Below are positions 47,415-59,524 of a stretch of 64,000 bases of DNA, one piece after another. The DNA comes from an uncultured Bacteroidota bacterium. GTDB taxonomy: Bacteria > Bacteroidota > Bacteroidia > Flavobacteriales > Flavobacteriaceae. The position numbers were made by a program, and so were the translations under genes. The notes beneath the pieces were generated by a model. That model made no database searches and was not told the origin of the DNA. It saw only the letters and a program-made list of their open reading frames with translations. Within the stretch, counting starts at the first letter, position 1. Each line of letters starts with the position of its first letter. Where the stretch lies: assembly GCA_902597545.1 (NCBI GenBank), contig CACJYD010000007.1:1-64000 (forward strand). The letters run 5' to 3'.

Positions 47415-48835
47415 TTTTTATAATTCTGGTTTATTGTTGTTTTGTTTGCATTTAAATCAAGTTTAATCTCATCCATTTTTTTAGATAAATTATCTACAAT
47501 TTCAGGATAAGTATCCGCTAAATTGTTTGACTCACTAAAATCATCATATAAGTTATATAATTCTTTAGTATTTTCCTCATAAAATTGAACTAGTTTCCAC
47601 TCTTTATTTCTAATCGCTGAACCTGGTTTCCAGAGACTACCGTGATAATGAGGAAAATGCCAAAAAATGTATTCTCTATCAAACTCTTTTTTAAAAAATA
47701 AATTATTTAGGTCTTTTCCGTCAATATTTTTGATATTGTATTTTGCACCAAGTGCGTTCAATATGGTTGGAAATAAATCATAAGAAACAACAGGCTCGTA
47801 TATTATTTCTCTGTATGCTTGCATTGGAAGTTTCATAAGCTGAGGAATTTTAATTCCTCCCTCATACAGCCATCCTTTTCCAGCCCTAAGCGGATATACT
47901 GAAGTTGGCGCTTCTCCTCTTACAGTAGATAGTCCACCATTGTCTGAGGTAAAAACAATTAATGTATTATCGAATAGTTCATTTTTCTTCAAATAGTTAA
48001 TGATTCTACCGACATTATTATCAGTAGCATGAACCATGGATGCGTACTTCGGATTTCTTTGGTTAAGAACTGTTTTTGCATCACCTTCTTTTTTGGTTAT
48101 TATTTCTTTATCCTCAAAACCATTTAGTTTTTCTAGGTAATAGTCATAAAACTCTTTATTTTCTTGAATTGGAGTATGTACATTATAAAAAGATAAAAAA
48201 GCAGCAAAAGGTTTCGATTTATCTCTGGATTCTATAAAATCAATTGTCTCATTAGTAAGTCTATCAGTTAAGTATTCACCCTCTGGTCCATCAGTCAACT
48301 TTGGGTTTTTATATGGAGAGTAATATCCTCCCATTGGACTACCCTTTTCAAAGCCTCCAACATTAATATCAAATCCCTGATCTTCAGGGTAATATCCTTC
48401 ACTTCCTAGATGCCATTTTCCTGAGTAAAAAGTCTTGTAGCCATTCATTTTTAAAACCTCAGCAATGGTGATTTCATCTAAAGGAAGTTCATCCCTATCC
48501 TTAGGCCCAACCAATAGGTTTTTGGAAGTATTATAATTGTTTTGTTCCTCTAAACCTGGTATCCAATCAGTTATATTAACTCGAGCAGGATGCTTACCGG
48601 TCATTATTGAAGCTCTGGTAGGAGAACATACTGAACTTGCAGCATAAGCGTTAAAAAATAGCATACTTGTTAAACTTAATCGATCAATATTATATGTTTC
48701 ATAAAAGTCTGAACCATTATATGAAACATCAGTCCATCCAAGATCATCTACAAGAATAAAAAGAAGATTAGGTTTATCGTTTGGCTTTGAGCATGATAAA
48801 ATTATGAGAGCAATAAGTAGGCAAAACTTTTTCAT
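47411..48835 (-). CDS. S1-family sulfatase lipoprotein (CSPTR), 474 residues
   Basis: Lipoprotein with lipobox IILSC (Cys15). Asp30-Asp31 (VDDLGW), formylglycine site Cys70 in CSPTR, GKWHLG and TSDNGG motifs follow the canonical S1 layout, close to arylsulfatase A/GalNAc-6-sulfatase style enzymes. It lies 11 nt after the stand-alone plug gene and overlaps the next sulfatase by 4 nt. Probably anchored in the outer membrane or periplasm. Substrate position cannot be inferred. Confidence 0.9.
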   Translation of the reverse strand: MKKFCLLIALIILSCSKPNDKPNLLFILVDDLGWTDVSYNGSDFYETYNIDRLSLTSMLFFNAYAASSVCSPTRASIMTGKHPARVNITDWIPGLEEQNNYNTSKNLLVGPKDRDELPLDEITIAEVLKMNGYKTFYSGKWHLGSEGYYPEDQGFDINVGGFEKGSPMGGYYSPYKNPKLTDGPEGEYLTDRLTNETIDFIESRDKSKPFAAFLSFYNVHTPIQENKEFYDYYLEKLNGFEDKEIITKKEGDAKTVLNQRNPKYASMVHATDNNVGRIINYLKKNELFDNTLIVFTSDNGGLSTVRGEAPTSVYPLRAGKGWLYEGGIKIPQLMKLPMQAYREIIYEPVVSYDLFPTILNALGAKYNIKNIDGKDLNNLFFKKEFDREYIFWHFPHYHGSLWKPGSAIRNKEWKLVQFYEENTKELYNLYDDFSESNNLADTYPEIVDNLSKKMDEIKLDLNANKTTINQNYKK

Positions 48836-48846
48836 TCTAAATAGGA

Positions 48847-49287
48847 TTACTTACCTCTCTTGGTTTTGACAACAACAACGCCATTTCCAGCTCTAGAACC
48901 ATATACAGCAGCTGCAGCATCTTTCAATATGGAAATTGATTCGATATCATTGGGATCCACTTCTTCGATTGTTGCCTCAATACCATCTACAATTATTAAG
49001 GGAGGCTGAGAAAAGTTTCTTATGACAAAAGTTGAGAAATCATCAGGCATTCCAGTGTTTGATCTTCTAACAATTAAACCAGATGCTTGTCCTCTAAGTG
49101 CATCGTTTACATTTGAAGTTGATCCGAGATTAATTTTGTCACCATCAATACTTTGAACTGATGTTGTAGATGAACTTTTTAGTTGTTCTCCATAACCCGT
49201 TTCATAGGATTGGTTTGCATTATTTTCTCCTCCAATCTTGATGGAAGAACATGAGAAAACTAAAAAGATTATTACTAAAAATCTCAC
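48847..49287 (-). CDS. Stand-alone TonB-receptor plug-domain lipoprotein
   Basis: 146-residue lipoprotein that begins with GTG. Lipobox FSC (Cys13). Residues ~35-146 are a complete SusC-type plug: it shares GQA-GL-VR, DF-T--IRNF, PLIIVDGI-AT, VDPNDIE-ISILKDAAA and RAGNGV with the plug of the SusC encoded 2 kb away. There is no beta-barrel and no carboxypeptidase-like domain. The intact lipobox, frame and coding composition argue against a decaying pseudogene. It sits between susD and two sulfatases. A possible role is a decoy, gate or adaptor for SusC; unknown. Confidence 0.7.
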   Translation of the reverse strand: MRFLVIIFLVFSCSSIKIGGENNANQSYETGYGEQLKSSSTTSVQSIDGDKINLGSTSNVNDALRGQASGLIVRRSNTGMPDDFSTFVIRNFSQPPLIIVDGIEATIEEVDPNDIESISILKDAAAAVYGSRAGNGVVVVKTKRGK

Positions 49288-49300
49288 ATCTAAATATAAA

Positions 49301-49331
49301 AAAAAGGATTCAATTTCTTGAATCCTTTTTT
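49301..49331 (-). terminator. Stem-loop between susD and the plug gene (terminator or attenuator)
   Basis: AAAAAGGATTCAA (49301-49313) and TTGAATCCTTTTT (49318-49330) form a perfect ~13-bp stem with a 4-nt loop; on the minus strand it is followed by a U-run. It lies 14 nt before the GTG of the plug gene. It could end most susCD transcripts, lowering expression of the genes downstream. Confidence 0.75.
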
Positions 49332-49353
49332 ATTATGAATAAATATTTTAGGA

Positions 49354-51120
49354 TTAATATCCAGGGTTTTCAACCAAACTTGGATTATCCGCAAGCTTTG
49401 CTGTTCCAATTGGCAACCAGTACATTTTTGGAAGAAAAGCTGTGTTCTGAGAGAAATTCCATCTCCATCTTCTTGCTTTGTACATTCCATCAGATCCTCT
49501 CCTAAACCATTTTACACCCCATTTAGGTTTCATGTGGATAGCAGCTTCTGCATCTCTCCATGTTTTTAAGTCCCAAATGTGGTGATTTTCTCCAAATAGC
49601 TCACAAAATCTTTCGTTTTTAATGTTAGCTAATGTTGCAACTTGTTTTGGAGGCATGCCAACTCTGTTTCTAACAGCATTAAGCATTTGTTTCGCTCTAA
49701 CAGGCTTGCCGATTTCAAATGCAGCCTCAGCAGCATTTAAATACATTTCACCAGTTCTAAACACTACATAGTCTGAATCATCATTATTGTAAGGTATAAA
49801 TTCATAACTACCATCTAATGGTATTCTATGCTGTGCAAGTCTACCACCTCTGTTTCTGTTTCTTGTTGGAGCTCTTCTTGGAGCAACATCTCCTCCTCTA
49901 CCTTTCACATTATTATTTGAGGCTCCAATAGTGTTATCATGGAACCAAACACTTCTTCCTGCATAAACTTCTTCTGGTGTCCATGCCTTAGCTAAATATC
50001 TTGGATCCTTCTTGTAAACAACTTCCTCAATATCGAAGAATGTCTTATTATTAAACAGTTTTCTGTTTTTGTTACCAGGGGTACCATCTTTATACTCGAA
50101 TCTTTCAACTGAAGCCTCATAGATATGAGTATTTGATCCCCATCCAGATTTAAACCCGTCAGGCATGTTAAAATAACCATGCATGTGAGTTTTACCAAGA
50201 CCAAGATCGTATTCAGTTACAAATATCATCTCAGAATTGCCTTTTTTTGTAAGTACTTCAGAGTATGTTTTTTGATAAGTTCCACCACCAGTATGTAGAG
50301 GATGTTTTCCACTATCAATAATTGCACTAGCTGAAGCGTGGGACATTGTGTAATATCCAGCAGCTAAACTTGCAGGGATTGATGTCAATCCATCAGCAGA
50401 CTGTGGATGATATTTTGCGATTCTTGCAGCATAGAGAGAAGCTCTACTCTTCAGAGCATGAGCAGCCCACTTTGTAGCTTTACCACTCATTGCTGTACCT
50501 GGAAGATCTGCAATTGCAGCATCACAATCAGCAATAACTTGATCGTAAGTCTCTTGCAGAGTAGATCTAGGAGTCATCAGCTCTTCATAGGTAGCATCAA
50601 GTTGTTTAGGAACCAATTCAATTGGAACTCCACCATATCTTTTAGCCATTTCAAAATACATAAATGCTCTCAAAAATTTAGCCTCTGCAGTTTGAACCTT
50701 AACAACTTCAGGATCAAATGTTGCTTCAGCAAGTATTTCTATGATTTCGTTGGCAGATCTGATGTTTCCATATGCCCAATAATTAAGGGAGGTACGAGCT
50801 CCAGAAGCAGTTGGAATATCAGTTGATGCTTTAATTGATTCTTGCCATGGTGCCATTGCAGTACCTTCACCACCAGTTATGAAATCAACGAATCTCCAGT
50901 GTTTCCAGTTAGTTTTACCACCGTCTCTTTGACCTACATGGTCATTAGGTTCCCACCTTGTGTTGTGGTAAATTTTAGTTAAAAATGCCTCAACTAATTT
51001 TGGATCATTTTTAACTGCATCTTCTCCAATCATGTTTGTAGGCTGCAAATCTAAATCCGCACAACCAACAAGTATCATCATCGGGAGAAAAAAGTAAAGA
51101 AATTTATTTATTTTATTCAT
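49354..51120 (-). CDS. SusD/RagB-family outer-membrane glycan-binding lipoprotein
   Basis: 588-residue surface lipoprotein with lipobox LVGC (Cys20). The tetratricopeptide-like helical core (ANEIIEILAEATF, AEAKFLRAFMYFEMAKRYGGVPI) and the C-terminal segment FCELFGENHHIWDLKTW plus final YWLPIGTAKLADNPSLVENPGY-like tail (here ending NPGY) are characteristic of SusD. It forms a lid over the SusC channel and binds the target oligosaccharide. It lies 32 nt downstream of susC and shares its operon. Confidence 0.94.
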   Translation of the reverse strand: MNKINKFLYFFLPMMILVGCADLDLQPTNMIGEDAVKNDPKLVEAFLTKIYHNTRWEPNDHVGQRDGGKTNWKHWRFVDFITGGEGTAMAPWQESIKASTDIPTASGARTSLNYWAYGNIRSANEIIEILAEATFDPEVVKVQTAEAKFLRAFMYFEMAKRYGGVPIELVPKQLDATYEELMTPRSTLQETYDQVIADCDAAIADLPGTAMSGKATKWAAHALKSRASLYAARIAKYHPQSADGLTSIPASLAAGYYTMSHASASAIIDSGKHPLHTGGGTYQKTYSEVLTKKGNSEMIFVTEYDLGLGKTHMHGYFNMPDGFKSGWGSNTHIYEASVERFEYKDGTPGNKNRKLFNNKTFFDIEEVVYKKDPRYLAKAWTPEEVYAGRSVWFHDNTIGASNNNVKGRGGDVAPRRAPTRNRNRGGRLAQHRIPLDGSYEFIPYNNDDSDYVVFRTGEMYLNAAEAAFEIGKPVRAKQMLNAVRNRVGMPPKQVATLANIKNERFCELFGENHHIWDLKTWRDAEAAIHMKPKWGVKWFRRGSDGMYKARRWRWNFSQNTAFLPKMYWLPIGTAKLADNPSLVENPGY

Positions 51121-51152
51121 AATTAATCAAATTTAAATATTTTATTTTTTTT

Positions 51153-54100
51153 TTAAAAATTAATTTTAAGTCCAGTAGTCCAAGACTTAGTCGTTGGATA
51201 AGAACCTTGTTGATTACCAGTCACTTCAGGATCATAAAGTCCTGACCATATCTCTAAGTTGTCTATAGTGAATACATTGTTTCCAGCAAGGTAAAGTTGA
51301 ATAGCATCCAATCCTAACTTATCAGTTACATTTTTTGGTATGTTATATGCAACATTCAATGTTTTTAGTCTTAAGTACCATGCATCAATTTTTGTAAAAT
51401 CACTCGCTCGTGCACTTATTGATGGTACACCACCTGTGTTGTTAGCTGGTGGAAACCTCCTTAGTATTTCAACATCACCATTAGCTCCTTTAACAGACCT
51501 ATTGTCATAAGCAACCTGAGTTGGTATTGATTGGTGACTATTTAATCCTTGCCAACTTGCTGTTCCTCCAAATGTAACAGTGTATCCAGTAGCACCTTGC
51601 CATAATGCCTGTACACTCCAATTACCCCATCTTGCATTAGTCCACGTACTATAATTCCATTTTGGCATTCCACCTTTTCCGATAATGACTTGATCTTTCC
51701 AATCTAGTAAGCCATCACCATTTTGATCTACAAATATTAGGTCACCGACAATAACAGTTTGATTACCCGCATTATCAGCATCAATTGGGTGGTTGTCTAT
51801 CTGGCTTTGGGAAGTAAAGAATCCATTTGCGTTAAAGCCCCACTGAACATCATCCCATTGGCCAGTTCTAGCATATCTTGCATTATATAGAGCATTTGCA
51901 GCAGCAGTTGCAGCATCAACTCCTTCAGTTGGAAGAATATTTTCATCCCATGAAACATATTTTCCTCTAGCCCATGAAATCATAGGGTTGATTTCATAAC
52001 TAACAGCTCCTACTTTTCCTTGGTGCTTCAACATCAAATCAAATCCTCTGTTGTCTCTTGTATTTAAGTTTGTTCTAGGTAAGCTAGCTCCAAAGTTAAA
52101 AGGTACACCCTCAGTTGGAATAGCCAAAATATCTTCTCTAAGTCTGTAGAAGACATCAAACTCAAATCCTAAACCACCATCCCAAAGTGTTCCTTCGATA
52201 CCAAGGTTGGCAATTTTCATTGTTTCCCATGTAACAAGAGCATTTGCCAAACCTGCGGAGGAAATAATTGGATATGGATCTCCGTTAAATAAGTAGAATC
52301 CATTTGCAATATTATAACCAGTTAAAAAGTCAAAGTTTGATACTGCATCATTACCCATGATTCCATAAGAAGCTCTGAATTTTAAATTATTCCATGCAGA
52401 ATTATCTTTCATAAAATCTTCTTCAGATATTCTCCATCCAAAACTAAGGCTTGGAAAATATCCCCATCTACCTTCAATTGAATATCTAGCAGTTGCATCC
52501 GCTCTCATTGTAGCAGAGAATAAATATTTGTCCTTATGGCTGTAATTTACCCTACCTACAAAACTTTTTCTAGCGCTTTCTGAGAAAATCTCAGCATTAT
52601 CCAATTCAGCTCTTGATGAATAATTCAAATATGGAGCTTCGAAAGATAATGGGTCAGTTCTAGATCCCATTAAATAATCTCTTTTGAATGATGTTGACTC
52701 AGCCACAAATAATGCATTAAGTACATTATCACCCCACTCAGTATCATATTGCACAGTTAATTTAGGTAGTAACTCCATATCTCTATCAGAATTAACATTA
52801 ATAGCATCTCTCATAAATAAACCATACAATGTATAAACATCAGATGATGTTGAGAGTGATGGATCATATGTATACATTGGAAACTGTGACTGTATACTTT
52901 TATTCCACTCAGTTTGAGTTTCCATATTTAAACTACCTGTAATTTTCATTCCAGAAATAAAAGGAACATCATACGTAAGACTTATTGCTCCTCTTAAGTT
53001 GTTGTCCCTTTGAACAATATTTCCTGAGTAATCTTTTCTGATTTGATACATTGGAGAATATGGTGAAGCAGCACCAGTATGTGATGCGTAGGACTCATCA
53101 GGAAATTCAGCTAAATATGTTGGTTTACCTGAATTTAACCTTGTGTAAAAATTTTGAGTATCAAAATGTGCCTTGTCCAGAGTTGTTTGAAAATAAGACA
53201 TATCAACTTGAGCAGTCAAATTATCATTAAACTTCATATCCAAGTTTGTTCTAATATTATAACGCTGGTGCGTGTAATCAGCTTTTCTTAACTGACTTTC
53301 TGTATCAGTAAAACCAACAGAAATAAAATATCCAATATCCTCACTTCTTCCGCGGGCACTTAGGTTATGTTGTGTTTGCAATTGCCAGTCCTCATAAACA
53401 ATATCTCTCCAGTCGTTTCCAGCAAAGTCTAAGCCAGTTGTTGTATCAAATACTTGCTTTCTTTCATCATCCCAACCAAGGTATGGAGGCATTAAGTCAC
53501 TAAGTGGTTGTCCTTGCTCATTATAACCTAGATCAACATAGTCATTTGTTCCAATCGTTCTTGGCTCATATGTTAAAGCCGACATTGATAATGTACCGTT
53601 ATAAGTAAATTTAGCACCCTGACCTCTGTCAGTTCCTCTTTTTGTAGTTATTAAAATTACACCATTACCAGCTCTTGCTCCGTATATCGAAGCTGCGGCA
53701 TCCTTCAGAATAGATATATTTTCAATATCATTTGGATCAACTTGTCCGAATGTTGCAACGATTCCGTCTACAATTATAAGCGGTGCTTCGAAATTTCTGA
53801 TCCTCAATGTAGCAAAATCAGAACCAGGAAGTCCTGAGCCTGATCTTACAGAAAGACCAGCAGCTTGCCCCATTAATAATTGACTTGTGTTAGGAGCAGG
53901 TCGTAAGTTAATTTCTTCCCCAGAAATTGATGCAACAGAACCAGTTAAGGTTTTTTTCTGCTGTGTTCCATAACCTACTACCACCACTTCCTCTAATTTA
54001 GATACATCCTCAGCCATAACAACATTCATTGTAGCAGAGGCTCCAACTTCCTGAGTAACATAACCGATGTATGAAAAAACGATTGTAGCAGCATCTCCAA

Positions 54101-54299
54101 CATTTAGCTGGAAATTACCATCAAAGTCTGATACTGTTCCATTACTAGTTCCCTTTTCAACTATACTAACTCCAGGAAGTGCATTACCCTCCTCATCAGC
54201 AACAGTACCACTGATTATATTTTGAGAAAAAATTAAGTTAGTTGATAGTAAAAAAGCGAACAATAAGAACAGATTTCTATAAATATTCTGTGTATTCAT
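51153..54299 (-). CDS. SusC/RagA-family TonB-dependent oligosaccharide importer
   Basis: 1048-residue outer-membrane transporter. I start at the ATG at 54297-54299 (MNTQNIYRNLFLL), directly before the signal peptide (about 1-26); the frame is open 24 codons further up, but those do not look like a signal. It has a carboxypeptidase-D-like domain (28-97, ISGTVADEEGNALPGVS), a TonB-box-like VVVVGYGTQ (104-112), plug (about 115-225, IIVDGIVATFG) and barrel ending in TTGLKINF. With the SusD partner it imports glycan fragments into the periplasm. A 183-nt region separates it from the GH2 gene. Confidence 0.95.
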   Translation of the reverse strand: MNTQNIYRNLFLLFAFLLSTNLIFSQNIISGTVADEEGNALPGVSIVEKGTSNGTVSDFDGNFQLNVGDAATIVFSYIGYVTQEVGASATMNVVMAEDVSKLEEVVVVGYGTQQKKTLTGSVASISGEEINLRPAPNTSQLLMGQAAGLSVRSGSGLPGSDFATLRIRNFEAPLIIVDGIVATFGQVDPNDIENISILKDAAASIYGARAGNGVILITTKRGTDRGQGAKFTYNGTLSMSALTYEPRTIGTNDYVDLGYNEQGQPLSDLMPPYLGWDDERKQVFDTTTGLDFAGNDWRDIVYEDWQLQTQHNLSARGRSEDIGYFISVGFTDTESQLRKADYTHQRYNIRTNLDMKFNDNLTAQVDMSYFQTTLDKAHFDTQNFYTRLNSGKPTYLAEFPDESYASHTGAASPYSPMYQIRKDYSGNIVQRDNNLRGAISLTYDVPFISGMKITGSLNMETQTEWNKSIQSQFPMYTYDPSLSTSSDVYTLYGLFMRDAINVNSDRDMELLPKLTVQYDTEWGDNVLNALFVAESTSFKRDYLMGSRTDPLSFEAPYLNYSSRAELDNAEIFSESARKSFVGRVNYSHKDKYLFSATMRADATARYSIEGRWGYFPSLSFGWRISEEDFMKDNSAWNNLKFRASYGIMGNDAVSNFDFLTGYNIANGFYLFNGDPYPIISSAGLANALVTWETMKIANLGIEGTLWDGGLGFEFDVFYRLREDILAIPTEGVPFNFGASLPRTNLNTRDNRGFDLMLKHQGKVGAVSYEINPMISWARGKYVSWDENILPTEGVDAATAAANALYNARYARTGQWDDVQWGFNANGFFTSQSQIDNHPIDADNAGNQTVIVGDLIFVDQNGDGLLDWKDQVIIGKGGMPKWNYSTWTNARWGNWSVQALWQGATGYTVTFGGTASWQGLNSHQSIPTQVAYDNRSVKGANGDVEILRRFPPANNTGGVPSISARASDFTKIDAWYLRLKTLNVAYNIPKNVTDKLGLDAIQLYLAGNNVFTIDNLEIWSGLYDPEVTGNQQGSYPTTKSWTTGLKINF

Positions 54300-54444
54300 A
54301 ATAACTATTTTTATTGTATTAGTTTTTTTGTTGTTTTGTAGTTGGTGAAGATAAATAAAAAAAATCTTCATTCCAACAATATCTCAATAAAACATACTTC
54401 AAATTTTTAAAAATTCAATAGAGAAGGTATTTTTTTGAGATATT

Positions 54445-54467
54445 AACAAAAACCTATGATTTTTGTT
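54445..54467 (-). terminator. Inverted repeat downstream of the GH2 gene, possible terminator
   Basis: AACAAAAA (54445-54452) and TTTTTGTT (54460-54467) form an 8-bp stem with a 7-nt loop just after the GH2 stop codon and before the susC leader. It could terminate GH2 transcripts, or be an operator for susC. AT-only pairing makes it weak. Confidence 0.35.
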
Positions 54468-54482
54468 GATAGTGGATTTTTA

Positions 54483-57659
<3,177 letters not shown>

Positions 57660-57664
57660 TTAAT

Positions 57665-59524
57665 ATGAGAGTCTTTATTACATTAGTATTATCACTAATT
57701 TTTTGGTCATGTGAAAATGATAATTTAAAACCAAATATTTTATGGATTGTAACTGAAGACAATTCAATTCATTACATGAATCTTTATACAGATGGAGGAG
57801 CTGAAATGTCTCAAATTAATTCATTAGCTGATCAAGGTGTTGTCTTTGACAATGCGTTTTCAAATTCACCAGTCTGTTCAGTTGCTAGAAGCACTCTTAT
57901 CACAGGTGTTTACGCACCCAGAGTTGGAACACAATACCATCGAAGAATGAATAGGGTTAAACTACCTGATGATGTAAAACCTCTTCCAGTGTATTTAAAA
58001 GAGGCAGGTTATTACACTACAAATAATGCAAAAGAGGATTATAATTTTATAAAGGATGGTGAAATTTGGAACGAATCCTCAGGAAAAGCTACATATAAAA
58101 ATCGAAAAAAAAATCAACCATTCTTCCATGTTCAGAATTTTCACAACACACACGAGGGTCAATTACATTTTAATAAACAACATCTTGAAGAAGCTCTAAA
58201 AAATAATAATTTAGACAGTATAACTCCTTTTCCATATCATCCTGATACACCAACTTTCAGATATACTCAATCATTACTTCACAATCACCATAAGGATGTT
58301 GATAAAGAAATAGAAAAATTTATAAATGATTTTGAAAATGAAGGATTATTGGATGATACAATTATTTTTTACTACGGAGACCATGGAGGTGTATTGCCAC
58401 GAAGTAAAGGCTACATATATGAAAGTGGATTAAATGTTCCTTTGGTTATTAGAATTCCTGAAAAATTTAAAAAACTTTCCCCATTTAAAGCAGGTACAAG
58501 AACGTCTACATTTGTTGAATTTGTTGACTTAGTACCAACAGTTCTTACATTGGCTGGAATTGATATTCCGAAATCAATAGATGGAAAACCATTTTTAGGT
58601 AAAAAACTAAAGAAATCTGAACTTGAAAAACGTAACTCAGCATTTGGTTATGCAGATAGATTTGATGAAAAATATGATCTAGTTAGATCAATACGAAAGG
58701 GTAAATATAAATACATGAGAAACTACCAGCCCTTTAATGTAGATGGTTTGTATAACTTTTACAGATATAAAATGTTGGCATATAAAGAATGGTATACCCT
58801 TTTTCAAGATGGAAAATTAAATGATATCCAAAGTCAATTTTTTAAACCTAAATCACCTGAGTCTTTGTATAACATTGAAGAGGATCCTCACGAAACAAAA
58901 AACTTGGCAAATGATATTGCTTACAATGATGTACTCATAGCTATGAGAGAAGATTTAAATAATCATTTGATGTCAATCAATGATTTAAGTTTTCTTCCCG
59001 AGCCATATTTTTTAAAAAATGGAATTGATGATGTTGTAGAATATTCAGCTCAAAATAAAACATTAATAAAAAAACTTATTGAAACATCAAACCTTCAACT
59101 TAAAGACTATGATGTAGTTTCATCTCAAATTAAAAAAGCATTAGATCATGATAATCCATGGGTCAGATATTGGGGATTGATTGTATGTTCAAGCTTCGGG
59201 AGTAAAGCAATGGAAAACAAGGATGAAATAAATACGATTTTTGAGAATGACTCTGAGAATTTAGTTAGAATGAGGGCAGCAGAATTTATGCTTTTAAATG
59301 ATATTGAGTTGAGTGATTCAAAAATAAATTCTCTTTTAAAAAAATCAAATTTTGAAGCTGAAGCTAATCTTATGTTAAATACACTAGCTAACATCAAAAC
59401 CATTAATCCAAAGTACAAGCTGAATCTTAATAAGAATGTTTTTCCAGAAAATTGGATACCACCAATGAGAGAGGAAAACGCCTTAGTTAATAGAAGAATG
59501 AATTATTTAACAGAGAATGAATAA
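57665..59524 (+). CDS. S1-family sulfatase lipoprotein with variant CSVAR motif and helical C-terminal extension
   Basis: 619-residue sulfatase lipoprotein (lipobox FWSC, Cys16). The formylglycine site is Cys71 in CSVAR instead of C-x-P-x-R, and the first metal pair is Glu31-Asp32 instead of Asp-Asp. GDHGG carries the second Asp-His. Residues ~450-610 form extra helices (NLQLKDYDVVSSQIKKALDHDNP..., VRMRAAEFML) that look HEAT-like. The variant motif may be lineage-specific; whether it is converted to formylglycine is unknown. The 3' end overlaps the next sulfatase by 8 nt. Confidence 0.88.
   Translation: MRVFITLVLSLIFWSCENDNLKPNILWIVTEDNSIHYMNLYTDGGAEMSQINSLADQGVVFDNAFSNSPVCSVARSTLITGVYAPRVGTQYHRRMNRVKLPDDVKPLPVYLKEAGYYTTNNAKEDYNFIKDGEIWNESSGKATYKNRKKNQPFFHVQNFHNTHEGQLHFNKQHLEEALKNNNLDSITPFPYHPDTPTFRYTQSLLHNHHKDVDKEIEKFINDFENEGLLDDTIIFYYGDHGGVLPRSKGYIYESGLNVPLVIRIPEKFKKLSPFKAGTRTSTFVEFVDLVPTVLTLAGIDIPKSIDGKPFLGKKLKKSELEKRNSAFGYADRFDEKYDLVRSIRKGKYKYMRNYQPFNVDGLYNFYRYKMLAYKEWYTLFQDGKLNDIQSQFFKPKSPESLYNIEEDPHETKNLANDIAYNDVLIAMREDLNNHLMSINDLSFLPEPYFLKNGIDDVVEYSAQNKTLIKKLIETSNLQLKDYDVVSSQIKKALDHDNPWVRYWGLIVCSSFGSKAMENKDEINTIFENDSENLVRMRAAEFMLLNDIELSDSKINSLLKKSNFEAEANLMLNTLANIKTINPKYKLNLNKNVFPENWIPPMREENALVNRRMNYLTENE

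Noticed and set aside
48847-49287. Reading the plug gene as a frameshifted SusC pseudogene
   Set aside because: It has its own signal peptide, lipobox, start and a clean stop, and the 11 nt that follow it up to the sulfatase gene leave no room for a barrel remnant. Kept as an intact gene, though an ancient deletion origin remains possible.
49251-49505. 84-residue plus-strand frame across susD 3' end
   Set aside because: It runs through the susD 3' end and the stem-loop on the opposite strand and shows no recognisable protein features.
50407-50826. 139-residue plus-strand frame inside susD, rich in Cys and Ser
   Set aside because: Mirror of the susD coding strand; its Cys/Ser richness arises from the reverse reading of Ala/Glu codons. 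No ribosome-binding or homology signal.
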